DNA from: Toxonevra muliebris
Taxonomy: Eukaryota > Arthropoda > Insecta > Diptera > Pallopteridae
Direction of reading: 5' to 3'
NCBI GenBank assembly: GCA_963691655.1
Contig: OY829326.1
Coordinates: 72,781,235 to 72,845,234 of the forward strand
Length of the DNA: 64,000 nucleotides
The position numbers were made by a program, and so were the translations under genes. The notes under the pieces are model-generated. The model made no database searches. It was given only the letters and a program-made list of their open reading frames with translations, and was not told the origin of the DNA. Shown in pieces: positions 11,606-23,780 of this stretch; position 1 is the first letter of the stretch, and every line of letters begins with the position of its first letter.

Positions 11606-13020
11606 AAAATTGAAGTTAAATCTCCAGATGATGGTGGAGGCAAGTATTTCAGAAATATTAATTGCTACTGGCAGATCACAAGCACCAAGACAATGCATTT
11701 GAAATTCGAGAAATTAGACATTCAAGGACCGAACTCTAATGGGACATGCGACGATGGCTATGTGAAAATATACAAAAGTGAAGTATGACTACGAAACATT
11801 CATCATCTTAATTTGAATGTGAACAATCAATTCTATTAATAACATTTGTAGGATGCAGATCTGGTGGAGAAAGGCTATAGCAATCAAATTGTCTACAATG
11901 GGCAATTAGCTGCAACTGACTGGACTAACTTTGCTACAGAACACATTTACTGTGGAAGTGGTTTGCCTGATGATTACTATTCCACAAGCTCCAAAGTCTA
12001 TATTAAATTTAAAACAGCTTATGCAATTAGCAAAAGTGGATTTAGTCTTACAGCGAGAGCTATAAATGGTATTATTAAAGACCAAACAGAATGACTTTAA
12101 ATTGAAAAATATTTATTTTCTTATTTACCACTTGTAGGTTGCTTCCGCAATTTTACAGGCACTCAAGGACGTATTCTTCTCTCCGATACAACAGATCATT
12201 GTGATATCTACATTAAAGCACCACAAAATTATTCCCTCAGTCTTTACTATGCTGACGTTACATTCTCTGAATACGATTGTGAATTGGAATACTTTGAAGT
12301 ATTCGATGCACATACGAATAGTTCGCTGCAGAAAATTTGTAGCTACATGGAACCGGGCAAGAATTTGTTCAGCAATACAAATGAGTTGCTCCTGCGCATC
12401 AAAATGAACGGCCACTTTACCACCTACGATATAACATTTTTAGCAAGTCAGACTGGTCCTGGCTGTGGTGGGGATTTGTACAATACAGCGGGTATTATAA
12501 CGAATCCTTACTATCCGAATAATGTTCGCAATAATTCTGTTTGTCGTTGGAATATTCGTGTACCGAATAATATCCATGTGCTGTTGACATTCGAGGGTAA
12601 GTGTTTTGAATGTGGGAATATGAAATTGATTTCAATAGTATTATTTTTCAATTACTTTCCTTATTAGTTTTCAATCTTGGCGCAAAAAGTACATGTCATT
12701 CAGATTATTTGCAAATTATTGAATACGATGAAGATAATGCCGAATCAATTATGCGCCAGTTTTGTGGAGAGGTGAATTTTTAAAGTTTATTTTTTACCAT
12801 ATTTTTAGCACACAATAAAATTATGATTTCATTTGTTTTCCAGGACCATCCAACAATTTACAAGAGTGAACGTGGCTTTGTTAGTATACGTTTCCATAAA
12901 ACTGTGAATTATGATGGCACTGGTTGGGTTATACGTTTCCGTGGAGTTTATGCTAACTATACATACCCGATTATTACACAGATGCCAATTATTATAGTAG
13001 ACATTAAGCGTAAAAAATAA
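11606..13020 (+). CDS. Cubn: Cubilin-like 3' exons: end of CUB 25, CUB 26-27 and stop
   Basis: Exons 11606-11782, 11852-12068, 12138-12596, 12668-12771 and 12844-13020 are separated by introns of about 69-72 bp. CUB 26 starts at about 12140 (CFRNFTGTQGRIL) and CUB 27 at about 12465 (CGGDLYNTAGIITNPYYP). The protein ends with a short basic tail, VDIKRKK, and TAA. There is no transmembrane helix or GPI-type tail, as known for cubilin. No lesion was found in these exons. No canonical AATAAA is seen in the first 150 bp downstream. Confidence 0.85.
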
Positions 13021-13245
13021 TAATGCATACTTTCATAAATGCATATCCTTTAAAATGTGTGATTTAAATAAGTTTTTATTTATATTTCTATATATATATT
13101 TACCTACTATATTAATTTACATATATACACGTGTAAATTAATTTTTATTGTGATTTCAATTAGAGATTGTAGTATTTCTAATTGCAAAGGAAATGATAAT
13201 TCGCCAATATTTTTTCTCTTATTCTAATCCTAATCCAGGAACCAT
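13021..13245. other. 3' flank of the cubilin locus
   Basis: AT-rich sequence with TATATA runs. Nothing further recognised. Confidence 0.4.
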
Positions 13246-14045
13246 GGATGATTAAGTGTGTTTCCGTCCTTTATTGTATGATTATGGCGAAAGCGGTTGA
13301 ATGCACGACATTAAAACAATTCTGGTGTCAAGACCTCGTTGCGGTTAAAATAAAGTATCGTTATGGGGAAGTTGATGGAAGTAGTACGATACGCGAAATC
13401 AAAAAGCTTAGGACTAATAGTGAGCTGTGACGCCAATTCTCAGAACACTAACTTCAGGGGAAATAAGTGGTTGAATTTCATTCTGTCATCCCGACTGGTA
13501 ATTCAAAATGTTGGCACCAGCCGGACTTTCGTTACTAGTAGAAGGCCGAAGGTGATTGATCTGACACTATCAAATAAATAGTATAGTGGCTGATCAAATC
13601 ACCGGATGGCAAGTTCTTGGATATGACTCCCTTTCGGGCCACCGGTAGATAGAGTTTCGGCTTGCGGTCGAGCTAGAATTGGTTCCTACCGGTCGAAACC
13701 CTCGAAAAGCGGATTGGACACGATTCGGTGAGCTAACGATTCGCGACGTTCCTAAACTTCGGACAAATAGAGTCAATCGAGGAAGCCTCTAATACATACG
13801 AGCGAATCTTGGTTGAATGCTATGAGATGATGTGCCCGGAACGTAGGAGTAGACAAGGTCAAGCAGTCGCTTGAAGGAACGCTCCGGAAAAACTTCAGGA
13901 AACTTCTGAATCGAGCCCTTAAAACTCGGTTGGAAGCGGACTGCACTGCCTACCGTCAGCTGTAAAAGCCCGATCGCTCCTACACCAACTCTAGGTCAGA
14001 AGTTAATGACGTATTCCTTGCAACGCACTTCCCGGGTTGCAAGGT
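13246..14045 (+). mobile_element. Decayed non-LTR retrotransposon endonuclease region (R1/jockey type)
   Basis: Two frames give a recognisable apurinic-like endonuclease C-terminal half. One, from about 13363, reads LGLIVSCDANSQNTNFRGNKW and later GTSRTFVTSRRPKVIDLTLSNK. The next frame (about 13585-13790) reads WQVLGYDSLSGHR followed, after a stop, by ADWTRFGELTIRD. The CDAN motif, the IDLT motif and a decayed SDHR motif (SGHR) occur in the order usual for R1/jockey-like elements. Several stops and at least one frameshift make it inactive. GC content is higher than in the flanks. Confidence 0.6.
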
Positions 14046-16528
14046 ATTTTTTTAATATCATTTACTATTTTCTTTGTTATATGTTTTCGAAAATTTCATT
14101 TGTATGGCCCACTTGACCGATTTGCCCCATTTCAGAACTTAACCTCGGCGTGATCATAAGAAATGTTTGTACTACGTTTGGTTAAGATTGCTCAACTTAT
14201 ACTCGAGTTATCATAATCACGAACGGGCAACCGGTAATGACTAAATCGACTTCGCTATGCACGCTGATCATTTATATATGTATGTATGTATATGTTCATA
14301 ACTACAACTCCGAATTATGGGCATTACAAACAACCGTTGTTAGATCAAAACCAATATACCCAGCACACAGAGTCTATACGGTATTAAAATGCTGCGTAAC
14401 AATTTTTATTTAATTGAACCAAATAAATAGCATTAAGTGGCATAAACGTTTTTAAAAATTTCTGTGTTTATGAATTGACGAGTAACCATCATTACTTTTT
14501 CTACTGGGAAGCTGCCAGTTATTTAAGTTCAAATTTTAATGGCATACTTTTAGGGAACAAAGTTGGGAAGAGAAAGAGAGCGATGCTCTATAATGGCAGC
14601 CATTGATGTTGCTATGAATTGAGAATTAAAAATAAAATTTAAATATACCTACATATTCTTCAACACATCACGCTTTTCACTTACCCCACTCTCTTGCTCT
14701 TGCAGTTACATTCTGCTGCTTTTATCTTGTTTTTCTCTTATTTTCGTCCTTTGTATGTTCGCATTTTAACAAAAAAGATACATATATTTTACATGCATAT
14801 TCTCAGCGTAAACGCGTAATGAACTTCCGTTTCCGTTTCGTGGCAATGTTAAACACGTTTGATGAATGCCAGAGCTCAATGCAATTACCAGCGTCTCATA
14901 TTCTACTCTCTCCTCCTACGGCTTTATCAGCACAATATCAACCGCTACATCAACGACTACACCAACTCATACTTTCTGGAGACCAGGGTTGCCATGCATT
15001 TCTTTTTGAGTTAATTTAATTTTCAACATTTCCTTTTTAACATAAATGCAACAACAACAAAAATCCTACGTACATACATATATACAAGTAAAAATTGCAC
15101 ACAAAAAATGTATGCACTTGAAATAGTAGTAGCTCAAGTTGCCTATGTAGCATGCACACAAATTTTTCTGCTATGAAGTAACAAAAAAAGAAAGAAGCTC
15201 ATAGCAGTAATAAGAACAAAAAAAAAGGGCGTGTTTGTTTCATTTTATTTATTTTTTTTTTTTTTATTTTAGCTACAACTTTTTTTTTTTTTTTTTTTTT
15301 TGACGTTGTCAAGTAATCCGGGTAATTTATTTTGGTTGCTTTTTTCACAAAATTGCATCGTTGTATCGAGTGCGCTGCGCGAGGGAAATGCACTAAAACT
15401 TTTCTTCACAAAGGCATATACTTTTACGTTGCTAGCTTATTATGTTAATTAGCGTTGCTGCTTACTTCAATTTTAGGCAATTTTAGGATATTTCAATTGT
15501 ATACTTTTTGATTAAGGCTGTAACGAATATCATTTTTTGGTAAAGATACGGGTATGATACCTAAAATTCGAATGGAAATTATTCAATTCCTAAATTTTGA
15601 TTGTAAGAAGAAGAGGAATGAATGAAGTGTTTACTTCTTTAAGATGATATTCACTTAATCTATTAATGTAAAAAGGAATATTTGGTTCTCCACCTGTCTG
15701 CTAGTTTGCTTGGAATACAATTCTAAGTTCTTCTGGTAGTCCCCGAATTAGAAAAATGTATGTAACACAGCTAGACTGAGCACCAAAAAAAAATGTCAAA
15801 GTTAATAATGAAATCACGATGGAAGAATATCCGTTGCTACCCTACTTTTGAAATAATTTGTTATATACTATATTAAAAGGAAGCGAAAAATATTGCCCTT
15901 AATTAGTGGCGGCATTTACGCTAATTTAAAGTAATTAACTTTTGATTTCGGTTAGTTTTCAATTTGGCAAGGCATAAATAAGCTATTTTTGGTCTTTCTT
16001 TCTTTTTTTTCGAATTTAAAAGAGTTAAATGAAGCGTAAATGCAATTAACTTAAATTAATTTATAATATATATATAGAAGAGCTAATAGGATTTTAAGTG
16101 GCTCACAGATGGATTTCCAGAGAATGCAAGAATTCAGGATGATGAAATTACATTACAGTGTGCGAAAAAATTCCACTTATTGTCTTTGATATGAGTTTTT
16201 GCTTTAGATACTGAAAGAGGAGGTGCAATCTTGCATTCACAGGTTTTCCAAGTTAGTAAAGTCAATTTCAAAAATCGTTTTAAAATTGAAAGAATACTAT
16301 CAAGAAATTTTGTTTGTCAAAAGTGTGTACCCCAGTTTTTATTAGGCAGCTGAGAAGTGAACACTGACAGTCTTTGCAACGAAGTACTAATTACATGCCG
16401 ATCAAATATGATTAAGTTAAATGGCACACACTGGTTTGATTCCATACAAAAGATAGAAAAAACTAGAAGAAGTTATCCCAATGACTTACATTTTAGTACA
16501 CGTAATTATTTCAAGATACTAATGTAGT
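14046..16528. other. Non-coding stretch, no gene recognised
   Basis: AT-rich sequence with a small ATGT microsatellite near 14276-14292 and T/A homopolymer tracts near 15180-15300 (two long T runs). Short ORFs here show no protein-like composition. Unique-looking or too decayed to classify. Confidence 0.4.
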
Positions 16529-17182
16529 CCAGTCATTATAAAGATTTACATCATAAAAATTCTGAACTGAGATTTTTCTTCAGAGTAATTGTTAGTGGGG
16601 GTATGATAGATTCAAAAACCATAAAAATCAGTCCTGGGGTTGCAGAGCGACCCCCCAGAAAAATCCCCCTTTGGTGAAAAAAGCCTTTTTTACTAACAAC
16701 TGATTAACCGTTGGAGATATCAAAAAATTACTTACCACAAAAAAAAGCTTGAGTGATTTCCTAAAAAAAGGTCTTTGCAATTTTATCAGCATATTAAAAT
16801 CACCCAATTTTTGGCTAATTTTGTATTGTTTATTGTATTTGATGTTTTCTTCTTTTTAATGCAAATTTTTAACTTCTAAATTATTAGAAAATATTGTTAA
16901 AAGATATGTGTACAGAAAAAATAAATTTTTGAGATAAATATTCAATTCGTTTGGGTCTTTTTTCTATTTTAAGGAAACAATAAAAAAATCGCCAAATATT
17001 TCTGTGGCAATAAGGAATAACAGCTAAACTCAAAAGTCGAATAAAAATTTGCTGCGTATCTTTTATTATTAATCCCAAAATGTTGAAAGTTTTCAAAAAA
17101 ATTTTGCAATTTAGCAGTCTCCATAGTTTTGTATTAATTAAACTCCAATAGTTATTTCAGAACTTTCAATATTTTGGGTTTT

Positions 17183-18034
17183 ACACGCAAAGAAAAAATT
17201 CGTTTCTCAGAAACGAACTTCGTTCATGGAATGTTTTCATGATGAACGAAGATTTATTTATCACAAACGACTGAACGACTGTATTCGTTTGCTATGAACG
17301 AAGATTTATTCATCATAAACGGTTTAATTCTTTCACAATAACCGACAAACGTTTCTATTCGGTTGCCATGAACGAGCATTTATTCATCATAAACGGTTCA
17401 ATTCTTTTACGATGAACTAAAACCGTTTGCAATAAAATGCAATATTTCCCTGAAAAATATAAAAAAGAAAGCAAAAACAATTTTCATATGTACATTGGCA
17501 TTTTATTGTGGTTTTTGTTTATATAAAATTTTCTGATTAAAAACTAGAAAAAGTGTATGAAATTTACATAAAATTATATTATTACAATTTTTGTATTATT
17601 TATTATAAATCAAACACTTTTATTCGTTTTTTATAAACACCACGCACTTTTTTATAGACAAAAAAAAATTGCATTCAGCACAATTAAAATTTTTCAATAA
17701 TGCGTTGACAAATGATACTTTCCGTTATGTTGTGTTGATTTGTTGTTGTGTGTTTTTGCGACGAGAGCGAGATGAGAGGAAAACGAAAATAAAAAGAGAA
17801 GAGAGTTGTGGACTTTCGTTAGCAGAAACGTTTTTTTCATTTGCCAGAAAAGAAAATTGCCTTAATTTTATCGTGAACGAATTTTCGTTTATCATAAAAT
17901 TGTTAATCTTTTGCAGAAAACGGTTTTGGTTTCTGCAAACATGGCAACGTTCCTCAGAAACTTTTTTGTTCAGCGTAAAAGTAATATACATATTCTACAC
18001 AAACGAGCGATAAACGTTCTTTTTCTTTGCGAGT
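17183..18034. mobile_element. MITE-like element nested in the foldback centre
   Basis: The ends ACACGCAAAGAAAAA (17183-17197) and the complement of ACTCGCAAAGAAAAA (18020-18034) are 14/15 inverted. Inside, a unit built on GAACGAAGATTTATTCATCA and AAACGGTTYAATTC recurs three times between about 17235 and 17420. No target duplication was identified. Non-coding. Confidence 0.6.
17235..17425 (+). repeat. Three degenerate tandem copies of a 55-70 bp unit
   Basis: Each copy has GAACGARxATTTATTYATCA followed by TAAACGG or CAAACGA and then TTCGTTTGC- or TTCGGTTGCC-like sequence. Possibly subterminal binding sites of the host element. Confidence 0.5.
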
Positions 18035-18999
18035 ATAATGAAAAATACGCAACAGGTTTTTAGTCGATTTTTGAGTTTAGCTGTTGTTCGTTATTACCAC
18101 AGATTTGGCCATCTTTAATTTGCTGATAAAATCGCTTAATGATAATTTTTTATTTCTAACTTTAACAGGATTTTCAGAAGTAATGTCTTGAACTAAAAGA
18201 TAATACATTTATAACATATAGTGAAGCCAGTTATTTTTATTAGGCCTGCAAATAGTAAAAGTAGTAAAAACCAACAGGCAACTATACTATATTGTTATTT
18301 TTGTAGACAAAAAATTATTCGTTGTCAATAAAAGAGAATGTTGAACTTTATATTCTCTTCAAAACCCTTTTTGATTTTTCTTCCTAGCCTGTTTGGTTTT
18401 CGAGTAATCCAATTTTTCCTATAGGCTCCGCACTCAAAAATTCAAAAAAACAAAGTTGCGCGCGCATCCACAGTACATACAAAGTACTAAATTTGCAATT
18501 TCTTAAATATTGAATATCTCGAAAACTATGACATATTCGGACAAATTACATATTACCTTTTTTTTTAGAAAATCACTTAAACTTTTTATGTGTGCCAGAT
18601 AATTTTTTGATATCTCCAACGGTTAACCAGTTATTAGTACAAAAAGGCTTTTTCACCAAAGAGGGGGTTTTTTTTGGGGGGGCGGGGGGTCGTTCTGCAA
18701 CCCCAGAACTGATTTTTGTGGCTTTTCCATCTATCATACCTCCACTAACAATTACTGAAAAAAATCGCAGTTAAGAATTTTTATGAACTTTTGGTGCATT
18801 TTTTACTCTACCGACTGGGCTAATGGAGAAAATAAAATAAAAATGTGCTTTCATTTGGGGGTGTTGCTATACAAAGTGATAAAAGTCAATAAATTGAAAA
18901 ATTCGTTAAATATCTCGAATCAAGTCTAAGTAGAATACTTGTTAAGAAGCCTTAAACGGAATTTTATGTGGAGTATTTTATTAGAGACTATAAGTATTA

Positions 19000-19560
19000 A
19001 GCTTAACAGTGAAAAAACTGGTGTTTTTTAAAAAGATTCATTTTATTCTTCAATATAGTTTGATACAATGATTCTAACAATAGATATAGGTTTCCCATTC
19101 GGCATATGTGATAAAATTATATAAAAATGCTTTCCAGTGAGCCATCTCTTCAAGTTTGGAAAGATGTAAAAGTTGCATGAAGACAAATCTAGAACATGCG
19201 ATGGATGGGAAAGAATTTGAAGCCCAGTTCATTCAAATTTATTATGAATTTCAAAAACTTGTTAGATGTTTCAATATCGCGATGATTTTTTCTCAAAGAG
19301 GTCGTTCAGCTTTGATTCCCGAACAAATGCTGAGTTGATATTAAAGAAACGGTTTTTAAAAAAGTTTACAATGCCAGAAATATTGCATGATTTTTGGATT
19401 ATTTTCTCATACACTTTATTGATAATTTCTGGCGGTGTTACTTCTATTGAACGCTTTGGTCGGTTTTTATTATCAATGCTCTTACGATAATGCCTGAGTT
19501 CAGCTGCCCACCGATCCACTATTGTAATCTATGTTGCTTAATCTTGATAAACAGCAAAAA
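19000..19560 (-). mobile_element. Decayed, internally deleted mariner relic (SETMAR-like type)
   Basis: The minus-strand reading from 19519 down gives WAAELRHY, then KRSIEVTPPEIINKVYEKI, resembling the second helix-turn-helix of mariner transposases (EVTTPEMxKKIH). A later minus-strand segment near 19130-19220 reads HPSHVLDLSSCNFYIFPNLK, resembling the last catalytic block (HPxYSPDLAPSDFFLFPNLK) with the catalytic D replaced. Stops lie between and the middle is missing. Termini not resolved. Confidence 0.5.
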
Positions 19561-19988
19561 TGTTCGGTCTTAATTCCATCCCTTTCCAATATGGGAACTT
19601 ATACAAAATGCGTTTTTCGATTTTATCCATTTTTTTTAATTTTTCGAAGGCTCCGTTTGGACGTGTATAACAAAGAAACTATGGAATAGATATGGGTTAG
19701 ATTTTCCCCCATTACTCTACCTGACATGTACAATCAGACCTTATACATATTAACCAGAAAGTGCCATAAATGCAGAGTGAGAGTAATCCCGATTAAAACC
19801 GGCTTCAATGGCAAACCTCCGAGGGAAACATTGCCTAAGAGAAGCTTTTCACTTCTAATTTAGTGTAGGTACCTTATATTTATATACAAATAAAACTCAT
19901 GCAGGAAATGTAGATCACTGTTAGGGTCTAGAATCATACATTGTTTACTGGTTTTATATAGCAGTTGTTAGGCAAAGAACGTCCTGGG

Positions 19989-20060
19989 CAGTAGCGTATC
20001 CAGGGGGAGGACTATAGGGGTTGAAGCACCCGGCCCCCCCGTCCCACAGAACCCCAGGAG
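19989..20060 (+). mobile_element. Possible hAT-type element end
   Basis: CAGTAGCGTATCCAGGGGGA at 19989-20008 followed by a G-rich then C-rich stretch, the style of hAT MITE ends (CAGTGGCGTAGCCAGGGGG). The partner end was not found. A similar CAGTGGCGAAAGC occurs at about 22666. Confidence 0.35.
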
Positions 20061-20284
20061 TGAAAAGTATATACTTTCAACAAACGAAAAACTTTAAGAT
20101 TTAAAATATTATTTTATATTATATATTATTTTAATAATAATAATGTAATATAAATATTAAAATGAGGTCGGATACTTGAATCAATTCTGATTAGGAGCCA
20201 TGCTGGGCGGATGCCAATAGGATGCACGTTACAGTGCAACTGGTTATTAAATACATTCAGACTACATTAAATCTACAATTTCAA

Positions 20285-21595
20285 CGCCAGCTAAATGTCT
20301 TAGTTTTAGAAAGCTTGATAATGGTCTAGTTTTTGGATTGAATTTCGTACTGAATTTTTGCCCGTTTTTGATCTGAATTCTGGTTTGATTGTAGTCAGAA
20401 TTTTGTTTCATTTTGGTTTGAATTTTAATCTGCATTTGGTTTAAGTTTTGATCCATGTTTGGTCTAAATTTTGATTTGCTTTCCAGCGTTTGCAGACCAG
20501 CGTTTGATCTGATTTCTGGTCTAAATTTTGGTTTGCTTTTAATTTGTATTTTGCGTCTTTTTAGCCTCAGTTTTAATCTAACTCTTCGTTTGAGCTATGG
20601 TTAATATTTTCGTCTGAATTGGTTTGATTTTCATACTATTTTGGTCTGAATTTCGGTTCAAAATCGGTCTGAATTTTGTTTTAAAATTTGATTGAGTTCG
20701 TCGGGAATTTTGGTCTAGTTTTTATTTAATTTAGGTTAAAATTTTTTTATGTAAATATTTATCAGATATTCCTACTAGTTGTTGGTCTCAGTTTTGGGTT
20801 ACTTTCGTTCGGTATTTGGTGTCCTTTTAGCCTAAAGTTTTGTGTAACTATTGGTCTGAGTTGTTGGGTTTTTAGTCTGAGTTTTGACTTGAATTTGATC
20901 TCATTTTGGTCTATATTTGTTGGAATTTTGGCCTGATTCGTGGTCTGAACATTGTTTTTTTTTACCGGTTGTTGCCCGGTACACGAAATCGTGTACGGAT
21001 CTCGTTGAAATTGAAAACGTATTGGTTTTTTGATCAAACTAAGATATATTTACATTTTAAGTAATGTATAACAGGCTTAAAGAACGTATTTAATTTTTCA
21101 TAAAAATTAAGTGCTTGATTATGGAGTTGTGAGATCGTAAACTCACCACCAGGCCGATATTAATAGTGATATCAATGCTGTCATATCAAAGAGTGATATG
21201 AATATATATTTTAAGAATTCATTTAAAGTATTAACCAAATCAATTATCTTAATTTTTTTTCGAGTTTTTGTTTCGAACAAAAATGACCCAGAAAATAGAG
21301 AAATATCAAATTGTTTCATTAAAATTTTTTCTCAAATTAAATTAAAATTTCCTTCAAATTGTTTTCTTGGTTTGAACTCCGATCTGAAAAAAGTATTTAA
21401 ATTTTAGTTTGAAATTTGGTCGAAATTTCCGCCTAAATTTCTATCAGATTTTAGATTTTTTTTTAGTTTAAAGTTTGGTCTCAGTTTTGTTCCAGTTATC
21501 TTTTAATTTTTAACCTGTATTTGATAAAATTTTTGAACCAGTTTTTGGTCTAGGTCTGGGTTTTGGTCGATATTGAGTCTGATATTTATCTCATA
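20285..21595 (+). repeat. Degenerate minisatellite-like tract built on TTTTGGTCTGAA
   Basis: About 20285-20980 and again 21400-21595 consist of irregular copies of TTTTGGTCTGAATTTT and variants (TTTGGTTTGAATTTT, TTTTGGTCTAAATTTT), with spacing of roughly 12-30 bp. The strand is strongly T/G-biased. The gap 20985-21400 is ordinary AT-rich sequence. The minus-strand ORFs here (20262-20456, 20762-21037), rich in Q/N/K, are by-products. Confidence 0.6.
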
Positions 21596-21599
21596 AGCA

Positions 21600-22920
21600 A
21601 AGAGTGCAAGTGGTTATTTTAAACCGGCGAGGATAAAGTAACTCAATAAGCTCACACTCTATACAGTGTTAGAAGCTAATTTCGTTAGGAAAGCGAACAA
21701 TCACAGAGTTGTGATAGCAATAACGCCCACATGGTATCACAATAGTTAAGAGGGACAACAACCTACGGTATGGCAGTTTCATATTATAGCAGTACAATAT
21801 TGCACCCAATGCTAACAAAAATTTTCCATATTTATAATAAAACAAATTTTGGTTAAAATGAGTACAAAATTCACATACACACTAAAAAACTCAAATGCAT
21901 GCAAATTGAAAGTGCAGGTGTTGCCAAATTATTGTTACTTTTGTGTGGGCAAACAAATAAAATGGCGCAAATTAAAACCAGAAAAAAAAAATAGTGCACT
22001 GAACCTGAAATGCAAACGGTTACTAAAAATTTGTGGTATAGCGAGTAGGTGGAGGCTTGAAGTGTGCAGAAACAACATGAATATTTGCATTAATTTTAAT
22101 ATTTGTAACGCATTTCTCATACACACACACACAGGCACTCCCACACATACATACACATTAACATATATAGTTACATTTTAATTTAAAGTTATGCACATAC
22201 GACCAGTGTTGCATTTTAATTTCGATTTGTGTTAAGGGAGCGAAACATTGAATTGGGGAAAAGCTTTTAGTGCATTAAGCGTATGCGAGTTACGTTGCAT
22301 CCATGCATGCATCTGTGTGTGTGTGTGTGTGTGCCTGAGTGTGATTTTGTGTGACAGTGTTGCCATAGACAGTAGTGATTTTCGTGTAGAGTTACCCTTG
22401 TTCTTTATTATGTTTTTTGTAAACATGCAGTATGTTGTTTTCTTTTTTCAACTTTACAAAATGTAAAACTTAAATTTTAATCATGTTCATTGCTGCTACT
22501 GCTGCTGCTTCTACACGTAAATAATATGTGTGTGGTAGTACTGTTTCATTCCTTTTTTTTGTGGTAAGCTTATTATTTTAATTAAAGTAATTATTTCTGC
22601 TTAATGAAAAATTATGCGTTTTAAATAATATATAACTTTATTACAAATTTTTGTGTATTTTATGCCAGTGGCGAAAGCAGCTAGCAACGAATTGGATTTG
22701 ATGAGGAGAAAGGTCTGGGTATTAAATTCCCTTGATCCACTAAGAAAATATATTTTCTGAAGATGTTTTTTTTTTCTAATCATTTTTTATTATAAAATAA
22801 AAATTGTAAAAAAATTAATTCCAGCCGAAAAAGAACATTCTACATTTCGATATAGAGCGAAAGGGGAATTGAAATCGTATGTTCATGTTCTGAAATTTCA
22901 TAGATTTCTATAGAGGCAGC
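21600..22920. other. Non-coding stretch with microsatellites
   Basis: Holds AC/GT microsatellites at about 22120-22135 and 22314-22332 and a TGC run near 22490. No gene recognised. Confidence 0.4.
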
Positions 22921-22932
22921 TAACCAAAGTAA

Positions 22933-23045
22933 GGGCCAATTTTACAGTGATGAGTTAACTCGCCTTTAACTTTAACTGAGATTCAAAAGTTAAGAGCGAG
23001 TTAAATAATTTTTATGTTTCACATTGAGGAGTTAAGTTTCAAACA
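22933..23045. mobile_element. Possible PIF/Harbinger-like MITE remnant
   Basis: GGGCCAATTTTACAGTGATG preceded by TAA, followed by GAGTTAACTC-type repeats. It shares the GGGCCA start with the better defined MITE at 54060-54166. The right end is not clear. Confidence 0.3.
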
Positions 23046-23144
23046 TAAACATAAACAAAAACTGTTAGTTGATTTTCAAATCATTTTATTTTCTATGTTG
23101 GCAACACAGAATAAAAAGTAAACAAAAACAAAGTGATTCGTCCC

Positions 23145-23765
23145 ACAGACAAAATTCAACAAATTCATATGGTCAAAAGCAAACAAATTTGGTGTAATTT
23201 AAAAGATAATACTGGAGTAAGAAGAAAAACCAAAAAATCTTGGCGAAAAAAAAAATTAGTGTGGGTGTAAGAGCACCTCAAAGTCGACAATTTTTTCCCA
23301 CAAATGATTGATCACTCGATTTTAGTTTTTTAGTCCGTTGAATAAAAACTATGTGAAAAATAAGTTTTTAATGATATCCTGCCAAAAATTCCTATTTTGT
23401 ATTTGCAATTTATCAAGGAAACTTTCGGCGTTATTTTTTAATCAAGATTTGAAAAACTAAAAATTCTGCATTGCTTCTAATGTTAAGTGTTTTTTAAAAT
23501 ATGAAATCTGGAAATTAACGAATTTCGGAAGCGAAAAACTAGAAAATATGTGAAAATATGATCCTAGATTTTTTTCTCAATTTTAGAAGGCACCTTTTTT
23601 TTATCGGAATATGCAAAAACATGCTTTGCAATCTTCCGCTCTCAAGAAATAATTCAATGTGAAACAGGTCTGGACCCTTTTTTTTTGGCAAAAATTAGAA
23701 GTATTTTGTTAACCCTAAAAGTATGCAATCATGCTGAAAAATGAATAAAAGTGGGAAAAATCATA
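23145..23765 (+). repeat. Dispersed repeat, copy 1 of 2 (direct, see 37110-37650)
   Basis: Alignable by eye over about 550 bp to 37110-37650 in the same orientation. Shared blocks include CAAAGTCGACAAxTTTTT, CGATTTTAGTTTTTT, TTTTTCTCAATTTTAGAA and GTATGCAATCATGCTGA. Similarity stops at AATGAATAAA on the right. Non-coding; class unknown. Confidence 0.6.
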
Positions 23766-23780
23766 AGTTACATTTATTAA

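Larger units (their letters stand above)
1..13020 (+). pseudogene. Cubn: Cubilin-like receptor gene (EGF + 27 CUB units), 5' end outside window, multiply broken
   Basis: Cubilin is a very large extracellular endocytic receptor held at the membrane by amnionless; in flies it acts in nephrocyte protein uptake. What is seen: calcium-binding EGF repeats (DIDEC motifs near 183 and 290), then 27 CUB units counted by their C-G-G starts and SPxYP motifs (first at about 957, last at about 12465), the same number as vertebrate cubilin. There is no transmembrane segment before the final TAA at 13018-13020, as expected for the family. Exons by splice sites: 1-358, 414-665, 745-1386, 1468-1791, 1857-2013, 2079-2272, 2393-2796, 2868-3179, 3236-4223, 4299-4461, 4880-5235, 5303-5395 plus 6457-6544, 6606-7086, 7151-7317, 7370-11541, 11606-11782, 11852-12068, 12138-12596, 12668-12771, 12844-13020. 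Lesions are listed separately. Identity is secure. Pseudogene status is inferred from the number and variety of lesions; assembly error could explain the small ones but not the hAT insertion. Confidence 0.8.
16529..18818. mobile_element. Long inverted-repeat (foldback-like) element
   Basis: The left arm 16529-16775 (CCAGTC start, ACCGTTGGAGATATC) is the imperfect reverse complement of 18575-18818 (GATATCTCCAACGGT, GACTGG end). A second inner pair, about 16975-17062 versus 18045-18140 (AACAGCTAAACTCAAAA and its complement), lies in mirrored order. The arms therefore form a hairpin-like element about 1.4 kb long once the nested element at 17183-18034 is removed. No coding sequence recognised. 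Confidence 0.65.

Noticed and set aside
17669..18013. Protein gene on either strand
   Set aside because: Lies inside the nested MITE and has only K/F-rich composition from its repeats.
20262..21037. Q/N-rich proteins on the minus strand
   Set aside because: Direct by-product of the TTTTGGTCTGAA repeat tract.
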